NCBI GenBank assembly: GCA_023392115.1
Contig: JAEVZT010000327.1
Span: 1-5,176, forward strand
DNA: 5,176 nucleotides
Direction of reading: 5' to 3'
Source: Chloroflexota bacterium
GTDB lineage: Bacteria > Chloroflexota > Anaerolineae > Aggregatilineales > Phototrophicaceae
The notes under the pieces were generated by a model that was not told the origin of the DNA, made no database searches, and worked only from the letters and a program-made list of their open reading frames with translations. Below are positions 1 through 5,176 of this stretch, piece by piece (the stretch's first letter is position 1; each line of letters starts with the position of its first letter). The position numbers were made by a program, and so were the translations under genes.

Positions 1-834
1 ATCGTTCGCGCCGCGCCCGCGCTGCTCGTGCTGGCGGGCGTGTCATTCTTGCTCGGCGACCGCGTGCCGCTCGGCGGCTTGATCGCACTGATCGTGACGC
101 TTGTGCTGGTCGCGGTGATCGCCCTGTCGGCTTTCTCGACGCGCGCCACACAGCAGCGCGAGGACAACCGCCAGCCGATCGAACAGGCGATCCCGCCCGA
201 AGTGACGCTGCTGCGCGTCCGCATTCAAACGCTGGCGACCGGCGCGGATATCATCAGCACGACCGGCGGCACGAACGTGACCGGCGAATACGTCGGCAGC
301 ACCGACAACCTGATCGACGTCAGCTATGAGCAGCTCGCCGACAATTCGGCGACGCTCACGCTGCGCGAAATGCAAACCAGCACCTTCCCACGCCTCGAAA
401 CTGTCGGGCGCGGCGCGCTTCAGCTTCAACTGCCGGCGGGCATCCCGCTGGATGTCGAGTTTCTCGGCAGCGACGGCGACCTCGTCCTGAACATGGACGG
501 GACGTCGCTCGAACGCCTGAACGTCACCGTCGAGCGCGGGAACGTGGTCGTCACGCTGCCCGCTCATAACCCGCTGTTCTCGCAGTCCGGCGAACTGCTC
601 GGCACGCTGACGGCGCGCAGCGGCGACTTGGCGATGCTGATCCCGTCGGAAGTGGCGGCACGGCTGGAACTTGAGCGCGGCGGGAGCGGTATTGAGCCGC
701 AGTTCGACCCGAACGTGTATAATTATCTCGTCGGCGACGTGCTTGAGGCGCGGAATATCAACACGGCGGACATCAGCGTGAGGTACGCGCTGGTTGTGCC
801 GCGCGGGCGCATCCGCGTCGAAGTGCCGTCGTAG
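1..834 (+). CDS. Partial membrane protein with LiaF/toast-rack-like beta-rich C-terminal domain
   Basis: The reading frame is open from the first base of the window to a TAG at 832-834, so the gene is cut at its 5' end. A GTG at 28-30 could start translation, but it lies inside a hydrophobic run that begins earlier, so the true start is probably upstream. Visible in the sequence are two membrane segments separated by a short GDRVPLGG turn (about codons 5-19 and 25-45), a charged linker (RATQQREDNRQ), then about 215 residues of alternating short beta strands. The C-terminal pattern (VERGNVVVTLPA, LTARSGDLAMLIPSE, then a final hydrophobic strand) resembles the toast-rack/DUF4097/LiaF-C families, which follow a DUF5668-like double helix in envelope-stress proteins. 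That family assignment is inferred from pattern memory. The beta domain would sit at the membrane face. The role is unknown; an envelope-stress or sensor function is only a family-based guess. Confidence 0.85.
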   Translation: MVRAAPALLVLAGVSFLLGDRVPLGGLIALIVTLVLVAVIALSAFSTRATQQREDNRQPIEQAIPPEVTLLRVRIQTLATGADIISTTGGTNVTGEYVGSTDNLIDVSYEQLADNSATLTLREMQTSTFPRLETVGRGALQLQLPAGIPLDVEFLGSDGDLVLNMDGTSLERLNVTVERGNVVVTLPAHNPLFSQSGELLGTLTARSGDLAMLIPSEVAARLELERGGSGIEPQFDPNVYNYLVGDVLEARNINTADISVRYALVVPRGRIRVEVPS

Positions 835-850
835 CAGGGACGAATTGACG

Positions 851-871
851 AAGGCTTCGAATATAAGCCTT
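851..871. terminator. Candidate hairpin after the membrane-protein gene
   Basis: A perfect 7-base inverted repeat, AAGGCTT (851-857) and AAGCCTT (865-871), encloses a 7-base loop. It begins 16 bases after the stop codon of the upstream gene. That position fits a transcription terminator, but no T-run follows, so an intrinsic terminator of the classical kind is not shown. It may instead stabilise the mRNA 3' end. Confidence 0.35.
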
Positions 872-878
872 GCATGAA

Positions 879-901
879 GAAAGCGTTAAAACTACGCTTT
901 C
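879..901. terminator. Second candidate hairpin, tandem to the first
   Basis: A perfect 7-base inverted repeat, GAAAGCG (879-885) and CGCTTTC (895-901), encloses a 9-base AT-rich loop. The 3' arm ends in TTTC and is followed by a GC-rich stretch rather than a T-run. It lies 7 bases after the preceding hairpin, and the two could act as a tandem terminator. Function is inferred from position only. Confidence 0.35.
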
Positions 902-931
902 CCGGCTCAATTTGATGTATTGTCTAGATAA

Positions 932-967
932 GCGACTCGCTACCGGCATGCTTCCGGGGCGAGTCGT
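932..967. other. Two-part stem-loop in the leader region of the propeller gene
   Basis: CGACTCGC (933-940) pairs perfectly with GCGAGTCG (959-966). An inner four-base stem, CCGG (943-946) with CCGG (954-957), closes a CATGCTT loop, with a small internal bulge between the two stems. A G-T wobble at 932/967 can extend the base. This is the strongest RNA fold in the 201-base gap at 835-1035. It lacks a trailing T-run. It could be a terminator, an attenuator or part of a 5' leader. It matches no riboswitch class that I recognise. Confidence 0.4.
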
Positions 968-986
968 ATGCTGTCCGGTGATTTCT

Positions 987-1002
987 TGGGATATATATCC
1001 CA
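987..1002. promoter_or_regulatory. Perfect 16-base palindrome, candidate operator
   Basis: TGGGATATATATCCCA is identical to its reverse complement over all 16 bases. It ends 33 bases before the ATG at 1036. The centre holds TATATA, which could also serve as a -10 element, although no good -35 is seen at the usual distance. Position and perfect dyad symmetry fit a binding site for a dimeric repressor controlling the propeller gene. No regulator gene is visible in the window, so the role is inferred. Confidence 0.45.
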
Positions 1003-1035
1003 CACGGATCACAGTTTTCCCAAATTCGAGGTTTT

Positions 1036-1953
1036 ATGGCGTGGCGCTTGCACCTGACTGACCGTGTGATTCGCAGGCTCGACATCCTTCCGGGGAAACC
1101 GAACGTGCTTGCCACATGGACGAACCCCGACCGCGTAACCTTCCTCGACCTGCAAAACGGCGCGAAACTCGCCGACCGCACGATCGAAAAACCTGAAAGC
1201 GACGACCGCCAGAGCGAGGCATGGCGGGCATACGTCAAAGAACTGTGCGCGCCGAACGGCGTTTACCTCCCCTTCGTGCGCCCTCCCAAACTGGCAATCT
1301 ATCAAGCGGCGGATGCGAGCGTCCGCCTGTACCGCGCAAGCGAGATCGACCTGCGCCTTGAAGCTGACGAGCAGGAGACACGGCTGGAAATGGACAACGC
1401 CGCTTTCGCCGCCGTCGCGCTCGACGTGCAGACCGGGATGATCGCGGCGCTCGATCGCGGGGCGAAACTCCACCTCTACCGCCGGTCGACGCGCGCCGGA
1501 ATCTTCGACACCGGCTTGACGCTCATGGATGAACTTCAGCCGCACATTGCCGTCGCCGACGGCGGCAAGCGGATATTCGCCGCGGACGGTCAGCGGGTGG
1601 TTGTATTCGATGGCGACGGAAAGGCGCTCAAGCAGATAACTGCGCCATATTCGATGGGGGCGATGTGCTGCTCGCCTGACGGCAAGCAGGTCGCGCTTGT
1701 CGACCTCGACGCCAATGTGATCCGCGTTTACGATGCGACGACGCTCGCGCCGACGCACCAGCGGTTCGCGCTCGATCTGCTGGCAGATGCGAAGAAAACC
1801 CAGTTGTTCCCGACGGGGGCGGCGTCGAGCGCGGCGGTCGGTCCGCTGGCGCTGACAAACCGGGGCGTGCTGGCATTCGCCATTTCGGGGATCGTCTGCG
1901 CGACCAACCTGACGCGCATGAAGTTGCTCCCGCGCCCGACGGCGATTACCTAA
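1036..1953 (+). CDS. Beta-propeller-like (WD40/YVTN-type) protein of unknown function
   Basis: The ORF encodes 305 residues from an ATG preceded by GAGG at 1028-1031 (4-base spacer) to a TAA. No signal peptide or membrane helix is seen, so a cytoplasmic protein is likely. The chain consists of repeated beta units of about 30-45 residues, each with a strand-turn-strand rhythm: roughly 24-45 (VLATWTNPDRVTFLDLQNG), 85-105, 125-151 (IAALDRGAKLHLYRR), 169-198 (IAVADGGKRIFAADGQRVVV), 207-239 (MCCSPDGKQVALVDLDANVI, then RVYD) and 271-298. The SPDGK turn at 213-217 and the 'VxVYD' strand ends are typical of WD40/YVTN propellers. Six or seven blades would fit the length. Such proteins are usually interaction scaffolds; no catalytic motif is visible. 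It is preceded by a structured 201-base leader, stands alone on its strand, and meets the next gene tail to tail. The fold call is moderately sure; the function is unknown. Confidence 0.8.
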   Translation: MAWRLHLTDRVIRRLDILPGKPNVLATWTNPDRVTFLDLQNGAKLADRTIEKPESDDRQSEAWRAYVKELCAPNGVYLPFVRPPKLAIYQAADASVRLYRASEIDLRLEADEQETRLEMDNAAFAAVALDVQTGMIAALDRGAKLHLYRRSTRAGIFDTGLTLMDELQPHIAVADGGKRIFAADGQRVVVFDGDGKALKQITAPYSMGAMCCSPDGKQVALVDLDANVIRVYDATTLAPTHQRFALDLLADAKKTQLFPTGAASSAAVGPLALTNRGVLAFAISGIVCATNLTRMKLLPRPTAIT

Positions 1954-2627
1954 AACGCGCTTTCGACCAGCGCGCGCTGCGGAAATACCATCCGTTCCGG
2001 CACGATCCAGCCGCGTGCCAGTGCCGCCTGATTGGCGCGTTCGAAATCGGCGTGTAGATCGCGTACCAGCCGCGCCTGCTCGATCGCCGGTTCAAGCGAG
2101 AACATGACCGCCGTCGAGGCGTGATCGCCGACTGCCAGCAGCAGCCAGTGAGTCGCGCCGATCTGCTTGCGACCTAATCCCAGTTTCGGGCGTGACGGCA
2201 GCGTCCAGACGGCTTTCAACAGCGGCACAATCAGCGCTTCGTCGGGCGTCTGCTTGCCGCCGCTGGCAAGCATCTGCGGATTATCTCTGTGGAAAATGGC
2301 GTAATACAGCGTTTGCGCTTCCAAGTGTTGGCGCAGAAAACCGGTCTGTCCCTGCACGCCGATCACCTGCTTCCACGCGCTGCTGCCGGGGTTGCGCGCG
2401 ATCAGTCGCTCAATAATGGCGCGCTGCTCGCTGTAGCGTTTGTACAGGGCGTTGAACTGCGCCCGGTTGATCTTCCCCTGCGAGAACTCGTCGGCGACCG
2501 CTTCCATTTTGCGCCGCAGCGTGCTCAATGCCTGCGCGGGCGACTCAGTTTCGCGCGCCGGCGCGGAGCGGGTAGAATCACTCACATCGGGGATAGGATC
2601 ATCAGGGGTCGGGTTGGAGTTGTTCAC
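1950..2627 (-). CDS. Unknown protein: helical N-terminal half plus possible roadblock/LC7-like domain
   Basis: This is a 225-residue protein read on the minus strand, with a GTG start (complement of 2625-2627) and a TAG stop. The start is supported by AAGAGGTG (complement of 2632-2639), with six bases between AGAGG and the GTG. I do not recognise the family. Residues 1-32 are Pro/Ser/Asp/Thr-rich and probably disordered. Residues 33-77 form a charged amphipathic helix pair (LRRKMEAVADEFSQGKINRA; ALYKRYSEQRAIIERLIAR) resembling a SHOCT-like or coiled-coil segment. Residues 104-203 show strand-strand-helix-strand-strand-helix order: YYAIFHRD, MLASGG, DEALIVPLLKAVWTL, THWLLLAVGD, STAVMFSLEP, then a long helix ending ADFERAN. 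That order resembles roadblock/LC7 domains, which bind small GTPases; this is inference only. No signal peptide or membrane helix is seen. The gene is divergent from the lyase-like gene and convergent with the propeller gene. Confidence 0.8.
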   Translation of the reverse strand: MNNSNPTPDDPIPDVSDSTRSAPARETESPAQALSTLRRKMEAVADEFSQGKINRAQFNALYKRYSEQRAIIERLIARNPGSSAWKQVIGVQGQTGFLRQHLEAQTLYYAIFHRDNPQMLASGGKQTPDEALIVPLLKAVWTLPSRPKLGLGRKQIGATHWLLLAVGDHASTAVMFSLEPAIEQARLVRDLHADFERANQAALARGWIVPERMVFPQRALVESAF

Positions 2628-2631
2628 GCCA

Positions 2632-2639
2632 CACCTCTT
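2632..2639 (-). promoter_or_regulatory. Ribosome binding site fixing the GTG start of the minus-strand gene
   Basis: On the minus strand this reads AAGAGGTG, a good Shine-Dalgarno match with a six-base spacer from AGAGG to the GTG. No ATG competes nearby, so it decides the start. Confidence 0.65.
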
Positions 2640-2660
2640 GAACGGCGGTTGACTTACCCT

Positions 2661-2688
2661 ATCTTATGCCGATAGCGCCGCCGCGCAA
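2661..2688 (-). promoter_or_regulatory. Weak candidate promoter for the minus-strand gene
   Basis: Read on the minus strand, TTGCGC (complement of 2683-2688) is followed after 16 bases by TAAGAT (complement of 2661-2666), giving 3/6 and 4/6 matches to the sigma-70 hexamers. Transcription would begin near 2654, leaving a leader of about 27 bases that includes the ribosome binding site. The match is modest and the call rests mostly on position. Confidence 0.3.
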
Positions 2689-2690
2689 AG

Positions 2691-2699
2691 TGTTATAAT
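2691..2699 (+). promoter_or_regulatory. Extended -10 promoter for the lyase-like gene and downstream oxidase
   Basis: TGTTATAAT contains a perfect TATAAT (2694-2699) preceded by TG one base upstream, the extended -10 form that can work without a good -35. The hexamer 17 bases upstream (GATAGC) is indeed poor. Transcription would start around 2706, about 32 bases before the ATG at 2738. In such a GC-rich sequence a perfect consensus hexamer at this position is unlikely to be accidental. Confidence 0.6.
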
Positions 2700-2737
2700 C
2701 TTGCTCGACTTTATCGGCTGAGCGGAAAACGCATCCT

Positions 2738-3667
2738 ATGACGTTCAACCCACAGCACGTTGGACTGTACTTCACGCACGAGCACATTCAGGTCGCCCGC
2801 AGCGAGCGCGACAAAGAACCGTTTCGCGCCGCCTTCCTGTACCTGATCGACCGCGAGCAGACCGGCGCGCAGGGGGCGCAGTGGTGCGGACTGCGCTACC
2901 GCTTCGAGGGCGACGACCGCGCCGCCGAGCAAGCGCACGAGGCGCTGCTCAAGCAGATCGAAATGCCGATCACCGAAGATGAGACTTACCTGACGTCGGT
3001 CGCCAAGACGGTCATGCTGACGCAGACGTTCGAGATGGTGCGCGATCACCCGTCGTTCGACTACAACGCGCAGGTGCGTTTCCTGAATACGCTTCAGGAA
3101 CGGGTCAACGCGCTCAGCACCAGCCCCTACAAGGACACGCAGGTCGAGAACCTGTGGATGGCGCTGCTCGTCATGAGCGCGGGGATCGCGCTCGAACGCG
3201 AGGAAATCTTCACGCTGGGCGTGGAAGTCTTCCAGCGGACGATCCGCGACGACGTGCGCCCGCGCGGTTTCATGACGAAAGCGGTCGAGGGCAGGGACGG
3301 CGGCAGCCTGTACCGGCAGATACTTTCGGCGTCGGCGCTGGTGCTGATGGCGGAAGCGGCGGCGCACGCCGGCGTTGATCTGTGGAGTTATGCCGTGCGC
3401 GGCGTTTCGGTGACGACGGCGGCAGTCTACCCGATCTATTACTTCTACACGCCGGAAAAATGGGAATGGGACGAGGGCATTAGCGTCGACGAGGCGCAGA
3501 TGCTGTTCCGGCACTACGGCGGCTATCTGGAGATGGTCAACCGGCGGACACGCTTCAAGGACTTGAAGCCGCTGCTCGAAGACCTGCGCCCGATCTACGA
3601 CCCGCACGGCGGTGGCTTGACGACGCTGACGCACGGCGTCGCGCTCAAGCGTGGCTTGTTTGGCTGA
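2738..3667 (+). CDS. Alginate-lyase-like alpha-toroid protein, active site altered
   Basis: This 309-residue protein has no signal peptide, unlike typical periplasmic or secreted polysaccharide lyases. The opening HVGLYF (7-12), then RSERDKEPFRAAFLYL (21-36), matches the start common in alginate_lyase (PF05426)/heparinase-like toroid families. Residues 137-218 align by eye with AlgL as I remember it: ENLWMALLVMSAGIAL (137-152) against the NNHSYW-AAWSVMS segment, F157 and R176-GF with the following acidic/basic stretch, and LVLMAEAAAHAGVDL (201-215) against the LAMIA...NGVDL helix. The catalytic Asn-His pair is not seen in that alignment; Val-Glu or Asn-Leu stands there. R186 and Y192 may correspond to the catalytic Arg and Tyr. 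The protein could therefore be a divergent lyase with another specificity or a non-catalytic relative. The ribosome binding site before the ATG is weak (GCGGAAAA, about ten bases away). The next gene follows after 32 bases. Confidence 0.75.
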   Translation: MTFNPQHVGLYFTHEHIQVARSERDKEPFRAAFLYLIDREQTGAQGAQWCGLRYRFEGDDRAAEQAHEALLKQIEMPITEDETYLTSVAKTVMLTQTFEMVRDHPSFDYNAQVRFLNTLQERVNALSTSPYKDTQVENLWMALLVMSAGIALEREEIFTLGVEVFQRTIRDDVRPRGFMTKAVEGRDGGSLYRQILSASALVLMAEAAAHAGVDLWSYAVRGVSVTTAAVYPIYYFYTPEKWEWDEGISVDEAQMLFRHYGGYLEMVNRRTRFKDLKPLLEDLRPIYDPHGGGLTTLTHGVALKRGLFG

Positions 3668-3685
3668 AATACTTCGCTATGGATT

Positions 3686-3692
3686 AAAGGAA
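3686..3692 (+). promoter_or_regulatory. Ribosome binding site of the FAD oxidoreductase gene
   Basis: AAAGGAA lies seven bases before the ATG at 3700, a normal Shine-Dalgarno position. It supports this start and independent translation within a shared transcript with the upstream gene. Confidence 0.65.
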
Positions 3693-3699
3693 CGACTCG

Positions 3700-5112
3700 A
3701 TGACACCCGCATTCAACCCGGTCACGCAGGAGATCGTCCAGCAGCTGCGCGTCCTGCTCGGCGCTGATGCCGTCAGCACGGCGCAAGCCGACATCGACCT
3801 GCACGCGCGCGACCAGTCGCACCACGACGCGCACCCTGCCGAAGTGATCGTCTTCCCGACGACGGCGGGTGGCGTCAGTGACGTGCTCAAACTGGCGAAC
3901 GAGCGGCGTATTCCGGTGACGCCGTGGGGCGTCGGGACGGGGCTGGAAGGCAGCTCAATCCCGCTCTACGGTGGCATCCTGATGTCGTTCGAGCGCATGA
4001 ACGCGATCGTCGCCGTTCACGAGGACGACTTTCAGGTGACCGTCCCGCCGGGCATCGGTCACAAAGACCTGAACGCCGAACTGGCGCGTTACGGCTTGTT
4101 CTTCGCGCCCGACCCGGGGGCGAACGCGACGGTCGGCGGGATGCTGGCGTGCAATGCGTCTGGCATCCGCACCGTCAAGTACGGCGCGAGCAAGGATAAT
4201 GTCCTTCGGATGCAGGTGGCGCTGGCGAACGGCTCGTTGATCGAGGTTGGATCGCGCTCGGTCAAGCAGGCGTCGGGCTACGATCTACTGCACCTGTTTG
4301 TCGGCAGCGAAGGGACGCTTGGCGTGGTCACCGAAGCGACGCTCAAGCTCGTGCCCGTGCCTACACATATGAGCGCGGTCGTCGCCCACTTTGCGAGTAT
4401 CGAGGCGGCGGTGCAGACGGTCGTCGCCGTGCGCGGCAGCGGGCTTGACCCGGCGGCGCTCGAATTGATTGACGCGGCGCACGCGCGGATGCTGCGCGAA
4501 ACCGAAGGCGTTGACCTGAAGGATTACCCGACGCTGTTCATGGAGTTTCACGCCGCGCACCCGGCGATGCTCGACATGGGGCTGGAAGCGGTGCGCGACA
4601 TCTGCGGCGAAATGGGGGCGCTGACGTTCCACGCTACAACCGACAATGCCGAACGCAAGCGGCTGTGGCATGCCCGCCATCACTCGTATGAGATCATGGT
4701 GCGCTCGCACCCGAACAAGAAGTTTTTCATCATGGATGTCGCCGTGCCGATCAGCGCCTACCCGGAATTGATCGACTTCGTGGAAACGGTCAAGCGCGAG
4801 ACGAACACGCTCGCCTACATGATCGGGCACGCGGGCGACGGCAACATTCACGTCGAATTCCCCTATGACACGCCCGAATCGTTCGAGAAGGCGATGCGTT
4901 TGAACGGGGAAATCGTCATGAAGGCGATCGCGCTCGGCGGCACGGCGACCGGCGAACATGGGGTCGGCATCGGCAAGGCGAAGTATATGCCTTACGAGCA
5001 CGGCGCGGCGCTCGACGTGATGCGGAGTATCAAGGCGACGCTCGACCCGAACGGGATTCTCAACCCCGGCAAGGTGTTCCCCGCCGGGGAAACGGCTGAC
5101 GTGGTGGGTTAA
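3700..5112 (+). CDS. FAD-binding oxidoreductase, GlcD / D-lactate dehydrogenase (cytochrome) type
   Basis: This 470-residue protein has the full family length. It oxidises a 2-hydroxy acid (D-lactate, glycolate or a related acid) to the 2-keto acid, passing electrons through FAD to a membrane or soluble acceptor. The N-terminal FAD_binding_4 (PCMH) domain covers about 47-220, with PWGVGTGLEGSSIP (75-88) holding the pyrophosphate, PDPGANATVGGMLACNASG (138-156) and GSEGTLGVVTEATLKL (202-217). The FAD-oxidase C domain covers about 224-460, with KRLWHARH (320-327), HAGDGNIH (377-384), GEHGVGIGKAKYM (418-430) and the closing LNPGKVFP (454-461). The His residues of HAGDGNIH and GEHG are those that bind metal and substrate in this superfamily. 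No signal peptide or membrane helix is visible. The sequence around 75-215 looks nearest to LDHD/Dld enzymes, but the substrate cannot be fixed from sequence; D-2-hydroxyglutarate and glycolate are alternatives. No GlcE/GlcF partner follows within the window, which favours a single-subunit enzyme. Confidence 0.95.
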   Translation: MTPAFNPVTQEIVQQLRVLLGADAVSTAQADIDLHARDQSHHDAHPAEVIVFPTTAGGVSDVLKLANERRIPVTPWGVGTGLEGSSIPLYGGILMSFERMNAIVAVHEDDFQVTVPPGIGHKDLNAELARYGLFFAPDPGANATVGGMLACNASGIRTVKYGASKDNVLRMQVALANGSLIEVGSRSVKQASGYDLLHLFVGSEGTLGVVTEATLKLVPVPTHMSAVVAHFASIEAAVQTVVAVRGSGLDPAALELIDAAHARMLRETEGVDLKDYPTLFMEFHAAHPAMLDMGLEAVRDICGEMGALTFHATTDNAERKRLWHARHHSYEIMVRSHPNKKFFIMDVAVPISAYPELIDFVETVKRETNTLAYMIGHAGDGNIHVEFPYDTPESFEKAMRLNGEIVMKAIALGGTATGEHGVGIGKAKYMPYEHGAALDVMRSIKATLDPNGILNPGKVFPAGETADVVG

Positions 5113-5122
5113 CGCCCTTTTC

Positions 5123-5176
5123 CACCCCTCAACCCCAGACCCCTTCTCCCACGCAAGCGGGGAGAAGGGGAGAAAA
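5123..5176. repeat. C-rich palindromic intergenic repeat, possible terminator
   Basis: A C-rich block (CCACCCCTCAACCCCAGA, 5122-5139) leads into an 11-base perfect inverted repeat, CCCCTTCTCCC (5140-5150) and GGGAGAAGGGG (5160-5170), with the nine-base loop ACGCAAGCG. The loop can form two further pairs around CAAG. This composition (CCCCnAACCCC ... CCCTTCTCCC, GCAAGC-like loop, mirrored G/A arm) is of a repeat type that I recall as frequent between genes in Chloroflexota and some cyanobacteria. It starts about ten bases after the oxidase stop and may end transcription, although AGAAAA rather than a T-run follows. The element may continue past the window edge. Confidence 0.65.

Noticed and set aside
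43..567. Minus-strand ORF of 174 codons opposite the membrane-protein gene
   Set aside because: Its translation is rich in Arg, Ala, Asp and His with no domain pattern, as expected from the antisense of a GC-rich gene. The plus-strand frame has membrane helices and family-like beta strands.
912..930. Possible sigma-70 promoter TTGATG ... TAGATA before the propeller gene
   Set aside because: The two hexamers are only seven bases apart, far from the required spacing of about 17, and no alternative partner hexamer fits.
835..1035. Possible riboswitch or tRNA in the structured gap
   Set aside because: No tRNA cloverleaf, anticodon arm or CCA end was found, and no known riboswitch core motif was recognised. 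Only the hairpins and the palindrome are reported.
870..1061. Small plus-strand ORF of 63 codons in the intergenic gap
   Set aside because: It runs through two hairpins and the 16-base palindrome, has no clear ribosome binding site and overlaps the start of the propeller gene. Its translation shows no recognisable pattern.
1009..1758. Minus-strand ORF of 249 codons opposite the propeller gene
   Set aside because: It is a composition shadow: rich in Arg, Val and Ala with no domain signal. The plus frame carries repeated propeller units and a ribosome binding site.
2711..3634. Minus-strand ORF of 307 codons opposite the lyase-like gene
   Set aside because: It is almost as long as the real gene, but the translation is a run of Arg, His, Gln and Val-rich segments typical of antisense GC-rich DNA. 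It would also run across the extended -10 promoter region.
4285..5001. Minus-strand ORF of 238 codons opposite the FAD oxidoreductase
   Set aside because: The plus strand encodes all conserved FAD oxidase motifs over the same bases. The antisense translation is His/Arg-rich without any motif.

Overview
The window is GC-rich bacterial DNA in which long antisense ORFs shadow the real genes. It most resembles a Chloroflexota (Anaerolineae-like) genome or metagenome contig. Three things suggest this. A membrane protein carries a LiaF/'toast-rack'-like beta domain. A lyase-like protein opens with an N-terminus of a type I associate with that phylum. A C-rich palindromic repeat (5'-CCCCTTCTCCC ... 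GGGAGAAGGGG-3') sits after the last gene and is of a kind common between genes in Chloroflexota. The assignment is inferred from pattern memory, not from a search.

Layout. (1) Positions 1-834, + strand: the 3' part of a gene for a two-helix membrane protein with a beta-rich C-terminal domain; its start lies left of the window. (2) Positions 835-1035: a 201-base, AT-richer intergenic stretch holding three hairpin-forming inverted repeats and a perfect 16-base palindrome just before the next gene. (3) Positions 1036-1953, + strand: a 305-residue protein that looks like a beta-propeller. (4) Positions 1950-2627, - strand: a 225-residue protein of unknown function with a GTG start and a clear ribosome binding site. 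Its stop codon overlaps that of the propeller gene tail to tail by four bases. (5) Positions 2628-2737: a divergent intergenic region with a TGn-TATAAT extended -10 element facing right and a weaker candidate promoter facing left. (6) Positions 2738-3667, + strand: an alginate-lyase-like alpha-toroid protein without a signal peptide and without the usual Asn-His pair. (7) Positions 3700-5112, + strand: a GlcD/D-lactate-dehydrogenase-type FAD oxidoreductase with all main motifs. (8) Positions 5113-5176: a palindromic repeat that may also end transcription.

How the genes may work together. The lyase-like gene and the FAD oxidase are 32 bases apart on one strand and are probably co-transcribed from the 2694-2699 promoter. 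This suggests, but does not prove, a small catabolic unit acting on a sugar acid or 2-hydroxy acid. The other three genes show no clear functional link to it. No rRNA, tRNA, CRISPR array, insertion sequence or phage gene is visible. Nothing here amounts to a demonstrated new system. The best candidates for novelty are the unrecognised minus-strand protein, the lyase homologue with an altered active site, and the inverted-repeat cluster with the palindrome at 851-1002.
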